64,000 bases of DNA, from positions 1,802,731 to 1,866,730 of the forward strand of contig JAQJVL010000159.1 of the NCBI GenBank assembly GCA_035578905.1. Direction: 5' to 3'. Made by a program: the position numbers and the translations under genes. Origin of the DNA: Stictocephala bisonia. Taxonomy: Eukaryota > Arthropoda > Insecta > Hemiptera > Membracidae. This document shows, one piece after another, positions 38,601 through 45,282 of the stretch. Every line of letters begins with the position of its first letter. The stretch's first letter is position 1. The notes below the pieces were generated by a model. It was not told where the DNA came from. It saw nothing but the letters and a program-made list of their open reading frames with translations, and did no database searches.

Positions 38601-40923
38601 CCAACTATTATGAGCCTGTTTCAGAAAGATAAAAAATGTACAATATATATAGTAGTTTTAAAGCCATCCACAAACTAGTTAACCACTTTATTTTAATATT
38701 TACTAGTTCATAACAATTAATTTAGAACAATAATTGTTGTTTCTTACAGCAATTTAGAAAGTGTTAAAAAATAATACAGTAGACAAACAAAAATCTAGTA
38801 GTAAAGTATTCACAGTATTTGAATACAAATATTCAAACATTTAAAAAAGCTAAGAAAAACAGTTGTGGCACTAAAATAAATTACAACTATTTACTTATTT
38901 TTATAAATTTAAAATTACAATTGACTAGATTAATAAGGCTATGTATATAATGATAACTAAATAACTTATTGTATGATTTCTGTAAAGCTTTTTCTGTAGG
39001 TCAACAGATACTTTAAATATAATTGAGAGAATACCAAGTAATTATACTTTTAGGCACCTAGGTCATTTAATTGTAAATTTTCGTACTGTTTCTTTACATA
39101 ATTTATTTATCAATTAATGTACTTACTTTTATATTTTCGTTTACAAACTGAAGTAATTCCTGTGTTAATCATTTGTAAATTTATAATAATGTGTAATTTT
39201 TAATAACGGTTATGTGTAAAGGAGGTATATGTAGTCCTAACCTCGGCCTTTTGTATATACAACAAAGACAATTTTCATTTCATTTATTTAGATATACAAA
39301 ACAATTTAATATTATAAAAAACTGTTCAAACATACATACTGTAGATATTTTTAAGAGAGAGATTAATATAAATTTTCTTGTTATGTGAAATCCTATAACA
39401 AATTCATGAAAACTAATTTTTACTTAAATAAACCTATAACAATCCTACACTTGCATCATTACTGACTTACCCATTTACCCTTAAAACCTAGTCATGCCTC
39501 TGCTCCTGTTGAGCAGCGAATGGAGAATTAACATTTTGAGGATTTGCAATGTTGCTATCAAATATAAACCTGAATAAACCACTGAATAAAATATAAAATT
39601 AAAGACACCTTTTTTTAGTTATTGTAAAGAGTGTTTCAATTATCAATTCACAGACATTTTTCTAAACGGTATTACTAGAACACCACAATGTAAAAAACCA
39701 ACAGTTGAGCAGCTAATTGAAAAGTATGAATTGTAGTTTATCCTTTTAAAGCATAAAACAAAAAATGTAAAATGAAAAAGAAATAAAAGTCAAAAGTTAT
39801 CCAACACTGATTGTATACCGTACTTGCTTATACAATCCAGAGAACACTTCTAAACACACAATTCAAGTGTGGGACAGTGCTTATGAAATATTTCATACAA
39901 AGTAAATAAAATAAAAAACAAATATGCCTACTAAATCGGTATTTACTGTCTCACTAAATAATTGCAAAGATTGTTAACAACACTATTACAACTCTCATAT
40001 GAATACTGAAGCAACAATAACTAATATTAATTATTGCATGCTCTATATATGAATAAACACGATAAAGAAGCTAAGCGCTCACAAAAACAATTACATTTCG
40101 CCTGAATCTAAAAATATGTAGAAGAGAGGTGAAAATGAATGTGTGAAACTTAAGCTAGTATTTATTCCTGCCAAATGGAAATTTTTTTCTGATTAGACTT
40201 TGACAAATGTTGTACAGTAATGTAAATTGATCAGGAATGACATGTAAACTATGTTGCAAAAATTGCATAGTGATTTTCTAAATTTATAAATGAATAAACT
40301 TTAATTTACCATTGTGAATAAAACCATTACACATTAGGCTATTACAGCAACAGACGATGTAAAATACTAGTATATGGACTTACATATTACTCTTTTTACA
40401 ACAATTAAAAACATATAAATGTTTGTAAACATAAATTAAATTAATGTTATTAATTTTACTAGAGAAAAAATTATATTACAGTAATAGATTTAATGACAAA
40501 GGCTGATACAAAAATGTAAATACACGGTCATTTATTATGTACTATTAAAACGAAGTATACATAAATGTTAAATTCCATTTAATTGTCCTAGGGACATAAT
40601 AAAATAGTTTATTACAATAATAGACAGTGTCATAAGATACCATCTACATTTTCATGTTAATTATGTATTTTTCACACAAATATATGTAAATACTTTTGCT
40701 AGGAGCAAAATAATTCAAAGACTGTGTTAAAATGAATGTTAGCTACGTTAAAATACCACTTACTCCAAAATATATTTACTTACTCTTCTTGAAATGATTT
40801 CCATAGTTGAGAGTTTGATCCCAGGACATCTCCGAAAGGGTCTTGAGCGTTTACATGACCTAACCACAAAATAACAAAACAAGCTAGTAGGAGATGAATG
40901 CGAATCCCCGATCGCCAGCTCAT
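3144..40923 (-). CDS. mfas: Midline fasciclin / TGFBI-like secreted FAS1-domain protein, 5-prime ten exons (3-prime end outside window)
   Basis: Ten minus-strand exons (40784-40923, 35727-35944, 32710-32809, 19747-19890, 17589-17815, 7476-7642, 5818-5961, 4931-5144, 4025-4162, 3144-3362) join in one frame for 570 codons plus one base; every junction is GT-AG and phases agree. Seen: an N-terminal signal peptide (about residues 1-26), an acidic spacer, a cysteine module with WWRGKHVCV, a HCKQTSGKYVC stretch and YQCCEGFRR, then two FAS1 repeats with the family core motifs (ITVFAPVDSAM and RIHTVDRVL; VTVFAPNNEAW and NGVVHVLDKVL). Family knowledge: TGFBI, periostin and insect midline fasciclin are extracellular adhesion proteins with a CROPT/EMI-like domain followed by four FAS1 domains. 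Only two are in the window, so repeats 3-4 and the stop should lie left of base 1. Introns reach about 12.8 kb and are full of transposons. The family assignment is firm; orthology to Drosophila mfas specifically is inferred. Confidence 0.85.
3363..4024. other. Intron 9 of the mfas-like gene
   Basis: About 660 bp of AT-rich sequence. No repeat, RNA or coding signal was seen apart from the splice sites. Confidence 0.5.
4025..4162 (-). CDS. mfas: mfas-like exon 9: FAS1 domain 2, H1 box
   Basis: 138 bp, phase 1 on both sides. It encodes LEQEGLLEVLANASAVTVFA, then PNNEAWDKLGAGIKDKYSR: the FAS1 H1 box. The acceptor must be the ATAG ending at 4163. A second AG six bases downstream would join T to AA and create a stop codon, so the tandem AG pair sits in a strongly constrained position. 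Donor GTATGT. Confidence 0.85.
4560..4727 (+). mobile_element. Short LINE 3-prime end with CATTT-type tail
   Basis: The segment ends in CAATAAAGATATTTTTCATT followed by another TCATTT and resembles 39150-39290, which ends with CAATTTTCATTTCATTT. Both have the layout of a LINE 3-prime UTR with a short tandem tail. There is no coding part left. Confidence 0.4.
4931..5144 (-). CDS. mfas: mfas-like exon 8: end of FAS1 domain 1 and start of domain 2
   Basis: 214 bp, phase 0 in and phase 1 out, acceptor GAACAG and donor GTAAGA. It encodes the C-terminal half of FAS1-1 (TVNCARIRSWDNVAKH, ARIHTVDRVLQP: the H2-type ending) and the first helix of FAS1-2 (SVMDILDQPQFSQFRQ). The frame stays open past the donor into intron, but only splicing to exon 9 restores FAS1 sequence. 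Confidence 0.87.
5273..5522. mobile_element. Palindromic MITE, copy 1 (Tc1/mariner-like, TA target)
   Basis: The two halves are near-perfect inverted repeats. It starts TACAGAACAAGTGAATGTCA, ends with the complement (ACTTGTACTGTA), and is flanked by TA on both sides (5271-5272 and 5523-5524). The centre has a second inversion (TTCGGTGAA against TTCACCGAA). Related copies are at 10137-10206 (half) and 33967-34162. TA duplication and TACAGT ends fit the Tc1/mariner superfamily (inference). Confidence 0.75.
5818..5961 (-). CDS. mfas: mfas-like exon 7: FAS1 domain 1, middle
   Basis: 144 bp, phase 0 on both sides, acceptor GACCAG and donor GTAAAT. It encodes NQIRERRVARAVEQSNEDSE, then NDVAMAHITNSLLDVDDFTN, the helical middle of FAS1 where the family has the pattern hxNHxhxxxhh. 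The Arg/Glu-rich insert at the start is longer than in vertebrate TGFBI. Being 48 whole codons, the exon could be skipped without a frame change. Confidence 0.82.
6600..7222 (+). pseudogene. Degraded LINE ORF2 C-terminus
   Basis: Frame-broken plus-strand translations give, in order, LPVLCNIAPPEIRCQEALLK with PITQDLP and RLKSQNPTLR, then LTNNPSIPTT-like debris, then ESCNCRLQIQTMDYIVIHSF and LVSINRISEAGLKWLHGLDF. These match the C-terminal region of insect ORF2 proteins (APPEIRR block, then a C-x-C-G-x(n)-QTM-x-HI-x(n)-CP zinc-knuckle region and a final W-x(2)-LD). Several frameshifts and stops make it a fossil. It is antisense to the fasciclin gene in intron 6. Confidence 0.65.
7476..7642 (-). 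CDS. mfas: mfas-like exon 6: FAS1 domain 1, first half
   Basis: 167 bp, acceptor TTGTTAG, donor GTAGGT (7475-7470; weaker than the others). It encodes VDLKDVVDVLDTLGSKEF, then NITVFAPVDSAMKS, the H1 box of FAS1 domains, ending in phase 0 at FQES. The longer open frame through the donor ends 30 bp later with no FAS1 match, so the splice at 7476 is preferred. The intron upstream is about 9.9 kb. Confidence 0.88.
7795..7992. repeat. Diverged direct repeat, copy 1
   Basis: About 200 bp is matched by 9023-9253 in the same orientation, from AATATTAAATTATCAATG to TTTCCTGTCTCAT; the second copy has an extra block of about 30 bp. The copies are roughly 85 percent alike by eye. No transposon ends are visible. 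Confidence 0.7.
8942..9020. repeat. Two adjacent perfect palindromes
   Basis: ATCATGGAAC-A-GTTCCATGAT (8942-8962) has 10-bp arms. It is followed by a nested hairpin: ATTGGCC and GGCCAAT outer arms around TCACAGAAC-G-GTTCTGTGA (8988-9006). The second repeat copy begins three bases after it. Confidence 0.7.
9023..9253. repeat. Diverged direct repeat, copy 2
   Basis: Partner of 7795-7992, same orientation, 1.2 kb apart, carrying an insertion around 9160-9195. Both copies keep a minus-strand open stretch (VEELTxQAKxTDTE) between AG and GT, but its length (46 bp) would shift the fasciclin frame. Confidence 0.7.
10137..10206. mobile_element. Palindromic MITE, half copy
   Basis: Only the left arm of the family at 5273-5522 remains: CAGTACAAGTGAACGTCACA onwards through ATGCACAAATATTATGGT. 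The loop and right arm are absent. Confidence 0.65.
10380..10619 (+). mobile_element. tRNA-derived SINE, copy 1
   Basis: The head resembles a tRNA gene: an A-box-like AGTGGCTGAGCAGTCTAAGG at 10386-10405 and a B-box-like GGTTCGGTTA at 10441-10450, about 55 bp apart, as for a class II (Leu/Ser) tRNA. An unrelated body of about 150 bp and an AATAATAATAAG tail follow. The B box has decayed (consensus GGTTCGAATCC). Confidence 0.65.
11611..11684. repeat. (TA)n microsatellite
   Basis: Two TA runs (11611-11630 and 11643-11684) are separated by a short interruption. This is a likely polymorphic site. Confidence 0.9.
11718..12357. mobile_element. Non-autonomous piggyBac-like element, 640 bp
   Basis: TTAA stands at both edges (11718-11721 and 12354-12357). 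Directly inside are inverted ends CACGTTAGCTGCCGT and, on the other strand, CACTTTAGCTGCCGT. No transposase is present. The interior holds at least five copies of a palindromic motif like TGTCGGGC-GTA-GTGGCCCGAC (near 11876, 11933, 12070, 12274 and 12318). TTAA target duplication is the hallmark of piggyBac; assignment beyond that is inferred. Confidence 0.72.
12423..12623. mobile_element. Foldback element with 89-bp arms
   Basis: 12423-12511 and 12535-12623 are inverted copies with about two mismatches, separated by about 23 bp of A/T. The inner part of each arm contains GGCCTTTCGCCAGCAAAGCT or its complement. The right arm reads CTGATGA, a GCCAGC-TTT-GCTGGC hairpin, then GAAA (12547-12573), which resembles a hammerhead ribozyme core. 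Inverted terminal pieces of this kind are known in Penelope-like elements. Confidence 0.7.
13655..13797. repeat. GC-rich imperfect tandem repeat
   Basis: Three or four degenerate units built on AACTTGGCCTGCGGCCTCG (near 13664, 13738 and 13771) lie in an otherwise AT-rich intron. No open frame is kept. Confidence 0.55.
15646..15732. repeat. 29-bp tandem repeat, three units
   Basis: Three nearly identical units start with GCAGCATATAACAATTGCTG. Each holds an inverted GCAGC...GCTGC pair, so the array can fold into three successive hairpins. Confidence 0.85.
16304..16460. mobile_element. Small piggyBac-like MITE, 157 bp
   Basis: It is bounded by TTAA at 16304-16307 and 16457-16460, with inverted ends AACGTTGAGTGC and CACGTTGAGTGC and a second internal inversion (GGGCCACTCG against CGAGTGGCCC). 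It is much more GC-rich than its surroundings. Its ends start CACGTT like those of 11718-12357, so the two may share a transposase source. Confidence 0.7.
16642..16779. mobile_element. Small foldback MITE
   Basis: Inverted arms of about 38 bp (AGTTTAAAATTACCTGG at the left; the complement with CCAGGTAATTTTAAA at the right) flank a core with its own palindrome ATTGGTTG-AAA-CAACCAAT. No clear target duplication was found. Confidence 0.6.
17589..17815 (-). CDS. mfas: mfas-like exon 5: CC-motif and Ser/Thr-rich linker
   Basis: 227 bp with acceptor TTTGCAG and donor GTAAGA, phase 2 in and phase 1 out. It encodes VSTTYQCCEGFRRQAEGC, matching the family signature Y-x-C-C-x-G-F/Y-x(n)-G-C that closes the CROPT/EMI-like domain. 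A Ser/Asp-rich linker of about 45 residues (SSFSSQSAEGNG) then leads to FAS1 domain 1. The linker may be glycosylated (inference). Confidence 0.85.
18358..18510 (+). mobile_element. tRNA-derived SINE, copy 2
   Basis: GGCCGTCGTAGTGGATCAGT carries an A-box-like start (18366-18381). A perfect B box GGTTCAAATCC is at 18407-18417, 41 bp further, the spacing of a class I tRNA. It lacks an acceptor stem that pairs, so it is a SINE head rather than a tRNA gene. It is not the same family as 10380-10619. Confidence 0.65.
18796..19695. mobile_element. TTAA-flanked MITE, copy A, split by a nested LINE
   Basis: TTAA at 18796-18799 and 19692-19695 encloses inverted ends of about 60 bp starting GAGTCTGCAGAGGCTGTC. 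Compared with copies B and C, the element is interrupted at about 19162 by a LINE fragment that runs to about 19645. Its interior is reversed relative to copy B. Elements of this type flanked by TTAA are usually mobilised by piggyBac transposases. Confidence 0.75.
19165..19645 (+). mobile_element. LINE 3-prime fragment nested in MITE copy A
   Basis: A plus-strand translation gives FLFLDPKCFNLLPLDIKRSS, then LKKWLIDLPML, the typical ORF2 C-terminus of insect LINEs (NxLPxxI...FKxxLKxWL). A 3-prime UTR with a GT/TA-rich patch and AAATAAATGAA follow, then a tail of (TTA/ATT)n at 19620-19642. It is 5-prime truncated. Confidence 0.65.
19747..19890 (-). CDS. mfas: mfas-like exon 4: CROPT/EMI-like cysteine module
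   Basis: 144 bp between acceptor TTTCAG and donor GTAAGT (19746-19741), phase 2 on both sides. It encodes KHVCVEKSEKVEEKNSS, a charged insert, then GTFEHCKQTSGKYVCTTV. The C-x(n)-C-x(n)-C spacing matches the N-terminal cysteine module of TGFBI/periostin (VCAVQK, NCKQW, KICGQ in the family). It lies directly beside a TTAA-flanked repeat with a LINE nested inside (18796-19695). Confidence 0.82.
21052..24131 (+). mobile_element. hAT transposon, structurally complete, 3.08 kb
   Basis: The exact 8-bp duplication CATGTGAT flanks the element (21044-21051 and 24132-24139). Ends are inverted repeats CATGGGCGGAGTTA. Both the 8-bp duplication and CA...TG ends are hAT hallmarks. The interior holds one transposase gene on the plus strand, broken by stops. 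It sits in intron 3 of the fasciclin gene, antisense to it. Confidence 0.9.
21548..23784 (+). pseudogene. hAT transposase (ZMYM1/TTF-finger type), inactivated
   Basis: In order: a TTF-type zinc-finger region (21795-22070; TPFYFKKFE, FCYACRIF, WKKIGEKLEKHASSESH), the hAT catalytic core with FYALMVDEAKSH, LCICIRYLF, IGQSHDGVSVMSG and YVHCLAHKVNLVLVNS (22379-22720), a damaged middle (22811-22980), a further open part to 23536, then after a frameshift the C-terminal dimerisation region (YPNFKLLFKICLTLPSNSAT, KSFSTMRRINQWLRSSIG; 23530-23784). In-frame stops are at 21860, 22145 and 22376, among others. The residues around the two aspartates that can be read are conserved. The order and spacing match hAT transposases related to ZMYM1/KRAB-like proteins. 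Confidence 0.85.
24140..25676. other. AT-rich intron 3 sequence, nothing recognised
   Basis: I see only scattered A/T runs and no coding or repeat structure that I can support. Confidence 0.4.
25677..26675. mobile_element. Foldback repeat of about 1 kb with long diverged arms
   Basis: 25677-26060 and 26217-26675 are inverted diverged copies. Examples are CAGCTACTTGGGAACAAAGT against the complement of 26640-26660, GGTCCTCTTAATACCGACAC against GTGTCGGTATTAAGAGGACC, and the GTTACTAACAATGAATACAC region. Parts of the same family recur at 52430-52680, 59126-59320 and 60530-60670. No coding potential was seen. Confidence 0.7.
27063..27135 (-). mobile_element. Helitron-like 3-prime end, copy 1
   Basis: On the minus strand GTCACATGCCGAAG leads through GCGCAGCGAG to a hairpin-like GCATGCGAATTGTGC, then CAGGGGTGTCC and CTAG, followed by T. 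It shares this order with 49332-49419 and 50133-50216. Confidence 0.5.
27136..30109. other. Intron 3 sequence with two unassigned coding-like scraps
   Basis: Mostly AT-rich. On the minus strand 28245-28160 reads LYTIDPLTGYFLITERLKDA and a stop. On the plus strand, after a T-run and CAG/CAAG near 28815, a frame reads EWRTVRMRDWKGTHCVFVSE. Neither fits the phase of the fasciclin gene, and neither was assigned. Confidence 0.35.
30110..30630 (+). pseudogene. LINE ORF2 C-terminal fragment
   Basis: An open plus-strand frame ends at 30613. It reads YKTIIRPVILYGAESWIIDK, KKLITFENKVLRKIFGP, NGVWRLKHNREIRDLF, CRRLRWAGHVIRR and GRRPPGRPKKRWKDQV, then REKWRQIVGEAKYHLG. These are the well-known blocks at the C-terminus of insect endonuclease/reverse-transcriptase LINE proteins. 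A short GTAAGA repeat tail (30609-30627) marks the 3-prime end. It is open over about 165 residues but lacks the reverse transcriptase itself, so it is non-functional. It is antisense to the host gene. Confidence 0.85.
30640..32709. other. Intron 3 sequence, nothing recognised
   Basis: AT-rich; no repeat pair or exon was supported. Confidence 0.4.
32710..32809 (-). CDS. mfas: mfas-like exon 3: start of the cysteine-rich module
   Basis: A 100-bp exon with acceptor ACACAG and donor GTAAGT. Read in phase 1 it gives EVTKQPSYPHGLNFGSL, then LGLFKNFPEPWWRG. The WWRG/K-x-x-VC junction with exon 4 is typical of insect fasciclin proteins just before the CROPT/EMI-like domain. The exon is too short to stand out as an open reading frame and was found from its splice sites and phase. 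Confidence 0.8.
33967..34162. mobile_element. Palindromic MITE, copy 3
   Basis: The same family as 5273-5522. It starts CAGTACAAGTGAACATTACA and ends ACGTTCACTTGTACTGTA; the inner arms and the loop with GTGGTTCACCGAAATC are kept. It is shorter than copy 1 and in intron 2. Confidence 0.75.
34163..35726. other. Intron 2 sequence, nothing recognised
   Basis: AT-rich; no exon or mobile-element ends seen beyond the MITE at its left edge. Confidence 0.4.
35727..35944 (-). CDS. mfas: mfas-like exon 2: acidic, low-complexity spacer
   Basis: The acceptor TTTTAG (ends 35945) and donor GTAAGG (from 35726) bound 218 bp, phase 2 in and phase 1 out. It encodes a helical stretch (MRTLEQAAHKVNTLLSNAK) and then a Glu/Asp/Lys-rich segment ending DDKSEVGPTG. 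No conserved domain is seen; the segment is probably a flexible or coiled linker between the signal peptide and the cysteine module. Fast divergence of this part would be expected. Confidence 0.8.
36971..37461. mobile_element. MITE with ACTTTCTCCCATA ends, copy 1
   Basis: It starts TACTTTCTCCCATATGCG and ends in the complement (AATATGGGAGAAAGTTGG). About 490 bp is shared over its full length with 53482-53967, including the TGTCTGTCCGTATGTATGTC stretch and an ATTTTTATGAAATTTGGTAT block common in arthropod repeats. Confidence 0.75.
37462..39149. other. Intron 1 sequence, nothing recognised
   Basis: AT-rich single-copy-looking sequence without recognisable structure. The same holds for 39296-40783. 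Confidence 0.4.
39150..39295 (+). mobile_element. Short LINE 3-prime end with CATTT-type tail, copy 2
   Basis: Similar to 4560-4727: a TAATAACGGTTATGTGTA block, CCTAACCTCGGCCTTTTG, then ACAAAGACAATTTTCATTTC with a short tail. No coding part remains. Confidence 0.4.
40784..40923 (-). CDS. mfas: mfas-like exon 1: start codon and signal peptide
   Basis: The ATG is at 40923-40921. The exon encodes MSWRSGIRIHLL followed by a hydrophobic core ending LGHVNA, a good signal-peptidase site before QDPFGDVLG. It ends in phase 2 at a strong GTAAGT donor (40783-40778). A longer open frame overlaps here but does not fit the splice phase. The protein is therefore predicted to enter the secretory pathway. 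Confidence 0.85.
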
Positions 40924-41108
40924 ATCTATTATGTATCACCACTATATATTAGGGTTTAATTCAAATTATTTAAAATAAAATATAGATACGCTCTTTACTT
41001 CTCTGTAAACAAGCACACTGACAAACGCGCACAGCTGATTGTCAAAAGTCAGGACTTGATCTCGCCTCTTGGATAGACTGCTAAGCTGGACGGGAGGTGG
41101 GAGGGGGT

Positions 41109-41116
41109 CTTTTATA
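41109..41116 (-). promoter_or_regulatory. TATA box of the mfas-like gene
   Basis: A perfect TATAAAAG on the minus strand, about 190 bp upstream of the exon 1 ATG, in a locally GC-rich stretch (41060-41160) that stands out from the AT-rich surroundings. Transcription would start about 30 bp downstream, near 41080-41086, close to an AGCAGTC sequence at 41077-41082 that could act as an initiator. This gives a 5-prime UTR of roughly 155-165 nt without an obvious intron. Confidence 0.55.
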
Positions 41117-41374
41117 CGAGGAAACGGACCAAGGCTGCGCGCGCATCGTCTGGAACATTCTCAATTTCACAATGCATTATTGTCGATACAATCAATTTAT
41201 TATTGTCCGGCCGCGGCCACGGCTACTGAATACCTTGTCCTGTCTTTATTAATAAATAAACTAAACATTTTCAATTCAAATCTATGTTCATATTCTCATT
41301 ACAGTTTTTTAAATGTTAAATAAGGGTATGTGGTTTGGTTATCACTTAAAAAGATGCACTGAGTGTCAATCAGT

Positions 41375-41875
41375 TATTTTAAATTCTCGTATTTTATTCT
41401 ATTAAAATAACCACATTTACTTACACATATGAAAGTAATTTATCGTAACCATACATGTCATAAGGATTACAAGATCGCGAAATTAATTTTACGACCTCAA
41501 GAAGCCAAGAAAAAATGTTTCATGGAATTAATAAGAATTTTTTTATCTCGAAAAGTTAAAATTCTAAAAGTTATAATACATTCCTATTAACCAGGTATTA
41601 AAATATAAATGCGATAAATTAACAGGGTTTTTTTAGTAATAACGGTGTAAACGTGATGCACAGTGAAAACTAGTTAAAATTCCGGTATTTTTTTTCTTCC
41701 AGCTAGGATGAAAAATATTAAAGCTTTTAATAAAATTTAAATATGCATATTTCATAACGTACAATCAAACGAGGAAATCAATGGTGTGGTTAGATTTTTC
41801 GTAGGCCTCTTAGTTCCGTAGAAAACAATATTTAAACTCAGGAGCACACAATATCTGCGCCGACGGTAAAAAATA
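41375..41875. repeat. Direct repeat of about 480 bp, copy 1 of 3
   Basis: It shares order and orientation with 44225-44715 and 46810-47315: AAAGTTAAAATTCTAAAA, ATTAAAATATAAATGC, GTGAAAACTAGTTAAAATTC, CCGGTA with a T-run and TTCC, and an end block AACTCAGGAGCACACAATAT. It begins just 250 bp beyond the TATA box of the fasciclin gene. It is not recognised as a known family. Confidence 0.7.
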
Positions 41876-43563
41876 TTCGCAGTAGGCTCAGAAACACAGA
41901 GAATGTATATTTCTTTGTCTGTGCTCAGAAGTTTGCGAAAACAGACTAAAATGAGACAAAAGCTGAAAAAATTAGAATGATTTATTTTTTCACGAACATT
42001 CGGTTGAATTTGTTGATAACGCTCACAAATGTAAGGATTGGTAGAAATATAAACTTTAGTTTCGTTTTCAGGCATTTGGCGTCCTTAGGTATTGGTTTAT
42101 TATTTATAAACATTTTCAGAAATATATACTTTTTCGTTTCTTATCAAATTTTAACTATCTAACTTTGCGAAAATCGGAAGGCTAGAGTTGAATGAGTCAG
42201 GCCTTTCTTTTTTATATTATACTGTGTAACAGCCCCCCCCCCCAGGGGGGCTGAGAAACACGTGCCCCTACTCAAACGCCTCATAATTTTTTTAGCGTTA
42301 AAACTGTCAGGTTTAAAAATGTAAGTTTAACTTCTTTTTGCATACAACACATTACAACTTATAAATTCATAAACGAAACCTCAACCGAATTGCCGACAGA
42401 TGTGTGGATAGAGGTAAAAAGTAGCAGCTAAGATAGACTGAAGTAACGCGTACAAAACAGACTGCGACTATCAGAATGCAATTTTATTTATTATTTAAGT
42501 CCAGTTTTAAAAGAAGATGGAAATCTGCTTGAAGCATGAAAGCTTAAGTATGCAACTGTGATTTTCAAATTAAAATTCTGTGAATCTGAATATAAAAATG
42601 TAAAAAAATTAAAATTACTCTAAATTTCGAAATTTAAAGTTTACACTTGGCCGTGATTGTTATCTACACCGAATTTGTGCGTCTGCTTCCATTTTCTATG
42701 CAATGCAATAGACAGATGCTAGACCTAGTCTCTCGTCCGCTGACTCAAATCCAATGAAATTTCCCGACAAACCAACGAAATTATGAAACTTTAAATTTGG
42801 CCTGGAGATAGCGCCTTGACTCAAACCACCAAAATTTATTAATGATAGCTTATGTTTGTTTTAGGGCACTCTTTGGTACAAATCAAGGTTTTTGGGACAC
42901 CAAGATTTGGTCATTCGATTACCTCCAAACTATAAGTGTAACCACAAACTAGCATTTCTGTGGGCGTGATTAATAAACACAGTACATTTTCTGTTTTGGA
43001 ATTCTAAAATTTCATATATTGAAAGCCAAAATTGAAATTTTCAAAATGAAAAAAAAATATCATAACTCCTCAAGTGGGGAGATATTCGAGTAGGGAATCA
43101 AACTGAAGCCTAACTTGCTCAGGATCTGAAAGCAATATACAGTGAATAGACTAACAATAAAAGGAAGCCACAATTGGAGGAAGCCCAGTCGACCAAAAGC
43201 CTTTCACGTTTGGGTTGAAGCAATTATCGACTTTCACACTAAACCACTTTCACGCTAGAAGCGTAAAGCTGGCAAACCCACGAGGAATATTGTTCCTATG
43301 CTCACTTCGACCCCTCCAACAGTTCGATACATCGATGAGGGGTTTCCCAATGTTTTATCACACACACTTCACTGATAATAAGAACATTATTACAGTCTGT
43401 TCAGCCAGCTATGGCCGCTGGAGGACTATAGTGCCCCGTATACAACAACAGGGTTCTAAGTCTTACGGCCATAGCTGACTGAACATATGTAGGATTACAG
43501 ATACTCATCGATGCGATGCTACGAAGCGAGGACGCGTGGATACCTGACTGACCCTGAATAAGG
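41876..43563. other. Intergenic sequence, little recognised
   Basis: It contains a C-run/G-run inverted patch at 42232-42250 and a short inversion (CAGCTATGGCC at 43409, complement near 43469). No gene was found. Confidence 0.4.
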
Positions 43564-43956
43564 GTCTTAGAGGCTGTCGGCCATATTGGTTATAATCTCG
43601 TAAGAACAATGCTATTTATGAATCCATATTTTTTCGTTAATTATTGACCGACAGTTATGTATGAGGTGTCTTTTTAAGCGTCATCATATTCCGCATTGGG
43701 TTCGCTTTTCATATTTTGAATACAAACGCCTAGTTTTGAAAAATAGGTGCAAATAAAAATGTCATCCAAAATATTATTCTATAAAACTAATTACGAGTCC
43801 GCAAAGCAATTCAACGCCTTATTCCATTCTAGATAAAATCAAATTGTTTGGAAAAAATCCATTTAAAAATAACACGCGTGATCGTATGTCCGGTCCGAAA
43901 ATAACATTGTTCTTATGGGATTAAAACCAACATGGCCGACAGCCTCTGCAGACTCA
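43564..43956. mobile_element. TTAA-flanked MITE family, copy B
   Basis: About 393 bp with inverted ends (GGCTGTCGGCCATATTGG left; complement CCAACATGGCCGACAGCC right). The edges have decayed and TTAA is lost. The interior is full length compared with copies A and C. Confidence 0.72.
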
Positions 43957-44224
43957 AAGATAGATTAGCCCCAAGACACGTGGCTAGGCAAGAAGTCATC
44001 CGAGAGGGTTCTGGCCAGAACATAGAATAAGAATTTTTATTCCGTGCTCTGTGGTTCTGGCCTAGATCCCTGCAGCCCAAGGGGTTTACTTTACAGAGAG
44101 AATTCCGTAAAATTAATTACTTGGACTTGTTGTAATCCTTATGAAGTTATGGTTAAGATACGTTACCTTCATATCCATAGGTAAAGGCAGTGATTGAAAT
44201 AAATGTAAATTGATAAATTTAAAG

Positions 44225-44715
44225 TGAATTTATATGATTTAAATTTATTTAAAATCACTGCATTTACTCACGCATATAAAAGTAATATTTCGTTACTATA
44301 CATTTGATAAGAATTAATTGCGATATGACCAAGTAATTAATGTTGCAACCTCTAGAAACCAATAAAATGTTGTTTCAGGAAATTGATAACTATTTATCTT
44401 AATAAGTTAAAATTCTAACATTTATAAAATATATAGAAAACGTGTATTAAAATATAAATGCAACACATTAACTAGTTTCTAAATGATAAAAGTATATCGT
44501 TGATGCACGATGAAAACTAGTTCCGGTACTTTTGTTGTTCCGAAAATGGTAACAATTAATAAAACTTCAAATAAAATTTTAAAATGCCCATGGCATAACA
44601 AACAATTAAATGAGAAAAGCGATGGTGTGATTGGATTTTTCGGAAACCGCTTAGTTCCTCAGTAAACAACCCACAAACTCGGGTACACATAATTTGCGCC
44701 TACAGTAACACTTAA
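44225..44715. repeat. Direct repeat of about 480 bp, copy 2 of 3
   Basis: Matches 41375-41875 along its length with roughly 25-30 percent divergence by eye, including the closing AACTCGGGTACACATAATTTG block. It starts about 270 bp after MITE copy B. Confidence 0.7.
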
Positions 44716-45063
44716 TTCATTTTCGCCTTACAAGACGCATAAACTTATGTGGGGGGCACATATTTGCAAGATGTGCCTCTCCGAATCAGTCAAAAGACCA
44801 AGATAAACGGATCGTTTCTATTGCACTTCAAACACTTCAGTGTTGCAGCCTTGGGCAAACTGAGTATTACTAGAGAAGTACTGACCGACCATCTTGAATA
44901 CTGAATACTCATTGTCATTCACAACCGGCGCGTCGGACTCTGTACGAGAGTGTGAGAGAATAGAGTGTAATTTTCTAAGGTTCTTTGTTTGTTGTACCGT
45001 TTCTCAGGATTTTTCTGACATTATCTTACACTGTGTAAAAAATTTTGGCTGAGTACGTTACAT

Positions 45064-45262
45064 CATTGATTTTATGTACACTGTTATCTCATCTAATGCA
45101 AAATGTTGTTCCTCAAATTATCAGCTGTTTTCGTGGTCCATTGTGGAGTGCTAGGGTAAAACCTACAGTTTAAAACCTACTGTAATGGCAGACCTCACTT
45201 TCATCTAATGAAACTACTGGCCCAAGAAATCCTATTACATGATACTCTGTTGTAATCCAAAA
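45064..45262. repeat. Dispersed repeat of about 200 bp, copy 1
   Basis: It runs from CATTGATTTTATGTACAC through TGGTCCATTGTGGAGTGCTA to GGCAGACCTCACTTTC. Copies are at 52781-53003 and 53406-54192. The last is interrupted by a MITE. Confidence 0.65.
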
Positions 45263-45282
45263 ACTATGTACTCACTCATCAC

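Noticed and set aside
40760..40942. A 60-residue minus-strand frame starting MVIHNRYELAIGD over the first fasciclin exon
   Set aside because: It is out of frame with the spliced gene. The frame starting at 40923 gives a real signal peptide and the correct splice phase.
43215..43478. 87-residue plus-strand frame starting MKQLSTFTLNHF
   Set aside because: Composition resembles non-coding repeat sequence; no homologous motif, start context or splice partner.
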